A DNA stretch of 64,000 bases from Oryzomicrobium sp. Lineage in GTDB: Bacteria > Pseudomonadota > Gammaproteobacteria > Burkholderiales > Rhodocyclaceae. The notes under the pieces were generated by a model. It made no database searches and was not told the DNA's origin. It was given only the letters and a program-made list of their open reading frames with translations. The DNA is taken from assembly GCF_021287045.1 (NCBI RefSeq), contig NZ_JAJTBG010000009.1:1-64000 (forward strand), in the 5' to 3' direction. Of the stretch, positions 59,427-64,000 are shown in pieces; position 1 is the stretch's first letter, and the number at the start of each line of letters is the position of its first letter. The position numbers and the translations under genes were made by a program.

Positions 59427-60323
59427 TCAGGTGCCGGCGTCGCGGCCGGCCTCGGCGATGAACCAGGCCTTCACCGCCGCCGCCGCGGGCCGCAGGGCCT
59501 GGGTCCGGGGATGGACCAGGTAGTAGCCGTTAACCAGGGGCAGGGGGCAGTCGAACGGCTCGACCAGGGTGCCGGCGGCCACTTCCTCGCGCACCAGCAG
59601 GGGGCTGGTGAGGACCAGGCCCTGGCCCTGGCGGGCGGCCTCGATGGCGGTCAGGCTCTGGTCGAAGTGGATGCGCGGCAGGGCCATCGCCTGGGCGCCC
59701 CCCAGGCCGGCGAAGCGGGCCAGCCAGCGTTCCCAGTGGGCGTGCATGGTGGTCACCAGCAAGCTGGCCCGGGCCGCGTCGGCCGGCGCCGCCATGGCCA
59801 GGGCCGCCGCGTAACCGGGGGCGCAATACACCCGAGCCTCGTCGTCGTAGAGCCGGGCGGTTTCCAGGCGGTGGTCGTTGCCGTCGAAGTAGCGGATCGC
59901 CAGGTCGATGGCCTCCCGCTCGAAATCCACCAGGGCGGCGGTGGCGTTGAGGTGCAGTTGCAGGCCGGGGTGGGCGGTGAGCAGCCCGGCCATGCGGGCG
60001 GTGAACCACTTGGCGGCGAAGCTGGGGGGCATGGACAGCCACACCCCGGCGCTGCGGCTGTCGCGCAGCTTCTGGCTGGCGTCGGCGATCTGGGCCAGGG
60101 CCGGCTGGATGCGCGCCCAGTAGGCCAGGGCCTCGGGGGTGGGGTGGATGGCGCGCACCTGGCGGATGAACAGGGCGGCGCCGAGCCAGGCTTCCAGCTT
60201 CTGAATCTGCTGGCCGATGGCCCCCGGGGTGACCGACAGTTCCGCCGCGGCAACAGAAAAACTATTGCTGCGCATGACGGCATCGAAAGCTACTAAGGAC
60301 TTTAGCGGTGGCAGCGGTTTCAT
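59427..60323 (-). CDS. LysR-family transcriptional regulator, GcvA-like
   Basis: A 298-residue regulator. The N-terminal helix-turn-helix (LVAFDAVMRSNSFSVAAAEL, SVTPGAIGQQIQKLEAWLGA) and start MKPLPPLKSLVAFDAVMRS resemble the GcvA subgroup. A periplasmic-binding-like ligand domain follows (about 90-290). It is divergent from an MFS transporter 102 bp away, the likely target along with the downstream thioesterase gene. Confidence 0.92.
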   Translation of the reverse strand: MKPLPPLKSLVAFDAVMRSNSFSVAAAELSVTPGAIGQQIQKLEAWLGAALFIRQVRAIHPTPEALAYWARIQPALAQIADASQKLRDSRSAGVWLSMPPSFAAKWFTARMAGLLTAHPGLQLHLNATAALVDFEREAIDLAIRYFDGNDHRLETARLYDDEARVYCAPGYAAALAMAAPADAARASLLVTTMHAHWERWLARFAGLGGAQAMALPRIHFDQSLTAIEAARQGQGLVLTSPLLVREEVAAGTLVEPFDCPLPLVNGYYLVHPRTQALRPAAAAVKAWFIAEAGRDAGT

Positions 60324-60425
60324 GGCATAGAAAATCTATCGCATAACGCATATTAAATCAGTTGTCGCAGCGCACAACGGCCACCACAATCAGAGCGTCG
60401 CCTTCGCGGTTTTCGAGGTCCCCGC

Positions 60426-61658
60426 ATGTTCCACTCACTGCGCCAGCCCCGCGTGCTGGCGGTCACCCTGGCCGCCGCCGGCATCCTCATGGTCACCATG
60501 GGCATCCGCCAATCCTTCGGCCTAATCGTCAGCCCCCTCAATACCTCCACCGGCCTGGGCATCGCCACCATCAGCTTCGCCCTGGCCCTGGGCCAGTTTG
60601 CCTGGGGGGCGATCCAGCCCATCGCCGGCGCCGTGGCCGACCGCTACGGCCCCCGGGGCGTGCTCATCGCCGGCATCCTCGTGCTCGCCCTGGGCTGCGC
60701 CCTCACCCCCTTCGCCACCAGCGGCTTCGCCCTGGCCGTGACCCTGGGGCTGCTCGCCTCCATGGGTTCCGGCGCCGGCAGCTTCTCGGTGCTGATCGGC
60801 GCGGCGGCCCAGCGCCTGCCGCTGGAATCCCGGGGGGCGGCCTCCGGGGTGATCAACGCCGGCGGCTCCTTCGGCCAGTTCGTCTTCGCCCCGATCCTGC
60901 AAAAGCTGATCCAGTCCTTTGGCTGGATGGGCGCCCTGTGGGCCATGGCCGTCGCCACCCTGGCGGCCCTGCCCCTGGTGGGCAAGCTGACTGGGCCCAG
61001 CCACGCCGCCGATACGGCCCACGGCCACGGCGGCGCCAGCCAGGACAAGGGCCTGGGCGCCGCCGTGCGCGAGGCTCTGGCCGACCGCAGCTACCTGCTG
61101 CTGCACGCCGGCTTCTTCACCTGCGGCTTCCACATCGCCTTCCTGGTCACCCACCTGCCCGGGGAGATCGACCTGTGCGGCCTGCCCCCCTCGGTGGCCA
61201 GCTGGTCCCTGGCGATCATCGGCCTGGCCAACATCGCCGGCAGCCTCTACGCCGGCGGCTGCATCGCCCGCTACCGCAGCAAGCACGTGCTGGCGGCCAT
61301 GTACGCCTCCCGGGCGGTGCTGATCGGCGCCTACTTGCTGATGCCGCGCACCGAGTGGGCCTATTACCTGTTCGCCGCCGGCCTGGGCGTCACCTGGCTG
61401 GCCACCGTGCCGCCCACGGCGGCCATCGTCGGCAAGCTGTTCGGCACCCGCTACCTGGCCACCCTGTTCGGCCTGACCCTGCTCTCGCACCAGATCGGCG
61501 GCTTCCTCGGCGCCTGGCTGGGGGGCCTGGCGGTGACCCGCTTCGGCGACTTCACCTGGATGTGGTACGCCGACATGGTGCTGGCGGCCCTCGCCGCCCT
61601 GGCCAACCTGCCGATCAAGGAAGCCCCGGTGCTGCGCCCGGCGGCCCAGCCGGCCTGA
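60426..61658 (+). CDS. MFS transporter
   Basis: A 410-residue major facilitator with twelve predicted helices. The first loop motif is VADRYGPRGVLIAG, between helices 2 and 3, and GAASGVINAGGSFGQFVFAP fits helix 5. A hydrophilic loop with GHGGASQDKGLGAAVREAL separates the halves. Similar proteins are annotated as organic-acid or drug transporters. It is followed by a hotdog thioesterase gene and is likely regulated by the LysR protein. Confidence 0.9.
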   Translation: MFHSLRQPRVLAVTLAAAGILMVTMGIRQSFGLIVSPLNTSTGLGIATISFALALGQFAWGAIQPIAGAVADRYGPRGVLIAGILVLALGCALTPFATSGFALAVTLGLLASMGSGAGSFSVLIGAAAQRLPLESRGAASGVINAGGSFGQFVFAPILQKLIQSFGWMGALWAMAVATLAALPLVGKLTGPSHAADTAHGHGGASQDKGLGAAVREALADRSYLLLHAGFFTCGFHIAFLVTHLPGEIDLCGLPPSVASWSLAIIGLANIAGSLYAGGCIARYRSKHVLAAMYASRAVLIGAYLLMPRTEWAYYLFAAGLGVTWLATVPPTAAIVGKLFGTRYLATLFGLTLLSHQIGGFLGAWLGGLAVTRFGDFTWMWYADMVLAALAALANLPIKEAPVLRPAAQPA

Positions 61659-61710
61659 CCGTTCAATTCATCCCCGCCCCACCCCGACAGAGTTATAAGG
61701 AGACCCACCC

Positions 61711-62148
61711 ATGAGCCGTCTGCGCCCCGAAATTTCCGTCGCCGAACTCAACGCCCGCGGCGGCGAGTACCTGCCGGGCTTCCTCGGCGTCGAGATGGTC
61801 GAGCTGGCGGAAAAGCGCCTCACCAGCCGGATGCCGGTGAAGAAGCTGCACTTCGCCCCCAACGACTTCCTCCACGCCGCCAGCATCGTCGCCCTGGCCG
61901 ACACCACCTGCGGCTACGCCACCATCGCCCACCTCCCCGAAGGTGCCGAATCGTTCACCACCATCGAACTGAAGAGCAACCACCTGGGCACGGTGCGCGA
62001 CGGCGCCGTGGCCTGCGTCGCCACCGCCCAGCACCTGGGCCGCACCACCCAGGTGTGGGACGCAGTGGTCTCCGACGAAACCACCGGCCGCACCATCGCC
62101 CTGTTCCGCTGCACCCAGATGATTCTTTGGCCGAAGGGGAGAGCTTAA
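61711..62148 (+). CDS. hotdog-fold thioesterase, PaaI/YdiI-like
   Basis: A 145-residue hotdog protein that should hydrolyse an acyl- or aroyl-CoA thioester. HFAPNDFLHAASIVALADTT corresponds to the helix carrying the catalytic acid in PaaI-type enzymes, and ESFTTIELKSNHLGTVRDGA to the central strands. AAGGAG precedes ATG 61711. It lies 52 bp after the MFS gene, so it may be in the same unit. Confidence 0.88.
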   Translation: MSRLRPEISVAELNARGGEYLPGFLGVEMVELAEKRLTSRMPVKKLHFAPNDFLHAASIVALADTTCGYATIAHLPEGAESFTTIELKSNHLGTVRDGAVACVATAQHLGRTTQVWDAVVSDETTGRTIALFRCTQMILWPKGRA

Positions 62149-62229
62149 AAACACTACAGCCTGGTCAGAAATAGATTAAAAAAACCCAACTCTTAGCAAC
62201 CTGGCTATCAACAAGAGGGAAGACCTAAT

Positions 62230-62772
62230 CTACTGCACCAATAACGGCAAAAAATCAGGAGCCCCTACCATTTTTGCAACCATTCTTTTTACTGCTGGGA
62301 CATAAGCATCGGCAACCTCTTGGCAAGCTTTATAAGCACCAAAAGAAGAGGTTTTGAAGTCGTACTTCTCTCCGATATCAAATTCTTTCCCATTAGACGA
62401 AGTTACCTTCACCCTGACCATCCACCATGGATCCGAAAAAGCCCCGGTAGACGTAAAAGCCAACATTTTCACCTCACCAAACAACGCCACCTTCGCCCCC
62501 CTTTCATTCGCCAGACCAGAACGCCTAATCTCTTCAGCGAGAGCCGACTGAATGTATGACTCAAAGGTTGCCCTGTCAGGCGGAGCTATTTTTCCAGCAG
62601 CCCGACAATTATCATCAAAAAAGGGCGGGGCCTTAAACGGAGCAATTGTAATATTCTCAATGACAATAGGCTTTTCTATTGACTGACGGTCAACATTAAA
62701 TCGCCTAGAGGGGGATGAGGAACATGCAGAAAGCACTGCCACAACCAAACACAGCGCCACCAATCTAATCAT
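62230..62772 (-). CDS. hypothetical lipoprotein
   Basis: A 180-residue predicted lipoprotein. The signal MIRLVALCLVVAVLSACSSS has the lipobox LSAC. The mature part contains VIENITIAPFKAPPFFDDNC and a C-terminal CQEVADAYVPAVKRMVAKM. Its base composition is AT-richer than the surroundings, so it may have been acquired. It resembles several hypothetical lipoproteins, but I cannot give a family name. Confidence 0.75.
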   Translation of the reverse strand: MIRLVALCLVVAVLSACSSSPSRRFNVDRQSIEKPIVIENITIAPFKAPPFFDDNCRAAGKIAPPDRATFESYIQSALAEEIRRSGLANERGAKVALFGEVKMLAFTSTGAFSDPWWMVRVKVTSSNGKEFDIGEKYDFKTSSFGAYKACQEVADAYVPAVKRMVAKMVGAPDFLPLLVQ

Positions 62773-62974
62773 TTTACAGACCCTTTTAAATTGTCATAAA
62801 AAATCAAAACAGCTTCAGCACCAGAGAAAAATAAAAAATACTTCACCCCTCCAACCTCTTAACCCTCCAGCAAGCGCCATCGCCCTATAAAACACAAGCA
62901 TAATTTTAAAGGCAAAGATGGTGCATCAGAACCACTCAAGGTCATAAATACTTAATCGTTTGATAAGTAGAAAA
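62773..62974. other. AT-rich non-coding gap
   Basis: About 200 bp of AT-rich sequence upstream of the lipoprotein gene, with no frame of note. It probably contains the promoter of that gene. Confidence 0.5.
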
Positions 62975-63020
62975 AACGCCAAGGGCGGCCCGGAATTACT
63001 TCCGGGCCGCCCTTGGCGTT
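62975..63020. terminator. bidirectional intrinsic terminator after purM
   Basis: A perfect 21-bp stem AACGCCAAGGGCGGCCCGGAA around a TTAC loop. On the minus strand it is followed by a run of T residues, 53 bp after the purM stop. Confidence 0.9.
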
Positions 63021-63073
63021 TGGGGCGCTGCCACGCCGGCCAGGCCGGCGTAGCGTGCAGTCTTGGAGACTGC

Positions 63074-64000
63074 TTAGCGCACCTGGGTCTGGTGCTCGTC
63101 GCCGTTGCGGGCGCGGATGGTGCCGATCTGCCAGACGGCTTCGCCGGCGGCTGCCAGGGCGGCCTGGGCGGCGGCGGCCTGGGCGGCCGGGACCACGATC
63201 ACCATGCCGATGCCGCAGTTGAAGACGCGGTGCATCTCGTCCTCAGCCACGTTGCCTTCGGCCTGGAGCCACTGGAACAGCTTGGGACGGGGCCAGGCGG
63301 ACTTGTCCAGGTCGGCCACCACGTTGTCGGGCAGGACGCGGGGTACGTTCTCGGTGAGACCGCCGCCGGTAATGTGGGCCAGGCCCTTGACGGCCTCGGG
63401 CATGGCGGCAAGCAGGGCCAGCACCGACTTCACGTAGATGCGGGTGGGGGCCATGATGGCGTCGGCCAGGGTTTTGTCGCCGTCGAACTTGGCATCCACG
63501 TCCGGGTTGGAGCGGGCCAGAATCTTGCGCACCAGGGAGTAGCCGTTGGAGTGGGCGCCGGAAGAGGCCAGGCCGAGCACCACGTCGCCGGGGACGATGG
63601 TGGAGCCGTTGATGATCTTGGACTTTTCCACGGCGCCGACGGCGAAGCCGGCCAGGTCGTATTCGCCGTCCGGGTACATGCCCGGCATCTCGGCGGTTTC
63701 GCCGCCGATCAGGGCGCAGCCGGCCTGTTCGCAGCCGGCAGCGATGCCGCCCACCACCCGGGCGGCGGTGTCCACGTCGAGTTTGCCGCAGGCGAAGTAG
63801 TCGAGGAAGAACAGGGGCTCGGCGCCCTGGACCAGGATGTCGTTTACGCTCATGGCCACCAGGTCGATGCCCACGGTGTCGTGGCGGGCCAGCTCGAAGG
63901 CCAGCTTGAGCTTGGTGCCAACGCCGTCGGTGCCGGACACCAGCACCGGCTCCTTGTATTTCTTGGGCACCTCGAACAGGGCGCCGAAGCCGCCGATGCC
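63074..64000 (-). CDS. purM: phosphoribosylformylglycinamidine cyclo-ligase (partial)
   Basis: The C-terminal ~309 residues of the AIR synthetase of purine synthesis; the start lies right of the window. [77 protein letters not shown] and [20 protein letters not shown] are family signatures. It ends 53 bp before a strong terminator. purN is about 25 kb away, so they are not one operon here. Confidence 0.96.
   Translation of the reverse strand, partial: GIGGFGALFEVPKKYKEPVLVSGTDGVGTKLKLAFELARHDTVGIDLVAMSVNDILVQGAEPLFFLDYFACGKLDVDTAARVVGGIAAGCEQAGCALIGGETAEMPGMYPDGEYDLAGFAVGAVEKSKIINGSTIVPGDVVLGLASSGAHSNGYSLVRKILARSNPDVDAKFDGDKTLADAIMAPTRIYVKSVLALLAAMPEAVKGLAHITGGGLTENVPRVLPDNVVADLDKSAWPRPKLFQWLQAEGNVAEDEMHRVFNCGIGMVIVVPAAQAAAAQAALAAAGEAVWQIGTIRARNGDEHQTQVR

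Noticed and set aside
63074-63970. Internal start of purM at a GTG near 63970
   Set aside because: The frame continues to the window edge with the conserved [10 protein letters not shown] segment, so the gene is cut by the window rather than starting there.

Overview
The window looks like a chromosomal segment of a high-GC betaproteobacterium, probably from the Rhodocyclales (Azospira/Azoarcus-like). This rests on base composition, on gene content (ispB, rplU-rpmA-obgE-proB, purN with a DUF3108 gene and rsmB, mutL-miaA) and on the style of the regulators. The genus is an inference.

The first 16.5 kb is accessory DNA beside a tRNA-Pro(CGG) gene at 16488-16564. From the left there is the end of an IS3-family element, an AT-rich two-domain glycosyltransferase gene, a cluster of four enzyme genes (CTP-dependent riboflavin-kinase-like, phosphoribosyltransferase-like, PHP phosphoesterase, radical SAM), a 99-bp MITE, two gene remnants, a protein of unknown function, a large serine recombinase and a tyrosine integrase. 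A 53-bp copy of the tRNA-Pro 3' end at 12170-12222 closes this island on the right. A second element of 4.37 kb follows (12170-16539). It has its own integrase, a possible RepL-like initiator, KilA-N and Bro-N proteins, a 77-bp palindrome and paired repeats just inside each end. It has no structural genes, so it looks like a minimal satellite or plasmid-like integrative element. The two elements sit in tandem at one tRNA gene.

From 16.6 kb onward the sequence is ordinary chromosome: ispB and the divergent rplU-rpmA-obgE-proB; an acyltransferase, dsbB, a fatty acid desaturase and gdhA; a GGDEF-EAL protein with a LOV-like PAS domain; an RstAB-like two-component pair; two small genes; and a non-coding stretch with two similar ~167-bp units that each end in an intrinsic terminator. 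Next come an EamA exporter with a divergent Lrp regulator, then mscS, rsmB, DUF3108, purN, a lipoprotein, dedA, miaA and mutL on the minus strand, followed by a chemoreceptor.

The block from 46.1 to 54.8 kb appears to be one regulatory unit. A DctB/DctD-type sensor and sigma-54 activator lie downstream of a three-gene NrtABC/SsuABC-type ABC transporter, and a Cache-domain chemoreceptor is divergent from it. The intergenic region carries a strong sigma-54 promoter facing the transporter, a weaker one facing the chemoreceptor, and three GCGGA/TCCGC dyads between them. The remainder holds small membrane and hypothetical genes, a beta-helix polymer-like protein, a TSUP permease, a LysR regulator with a divergent MFS transporter and hotdog thioesterase, a lipoprotein and the 3' part of purM.

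The best candidate for an undescribed system is the four-gene cluster at 2.8-6.5 kb, whose gene set suggests synthesis or modification of a nucleotide-like metabolite.
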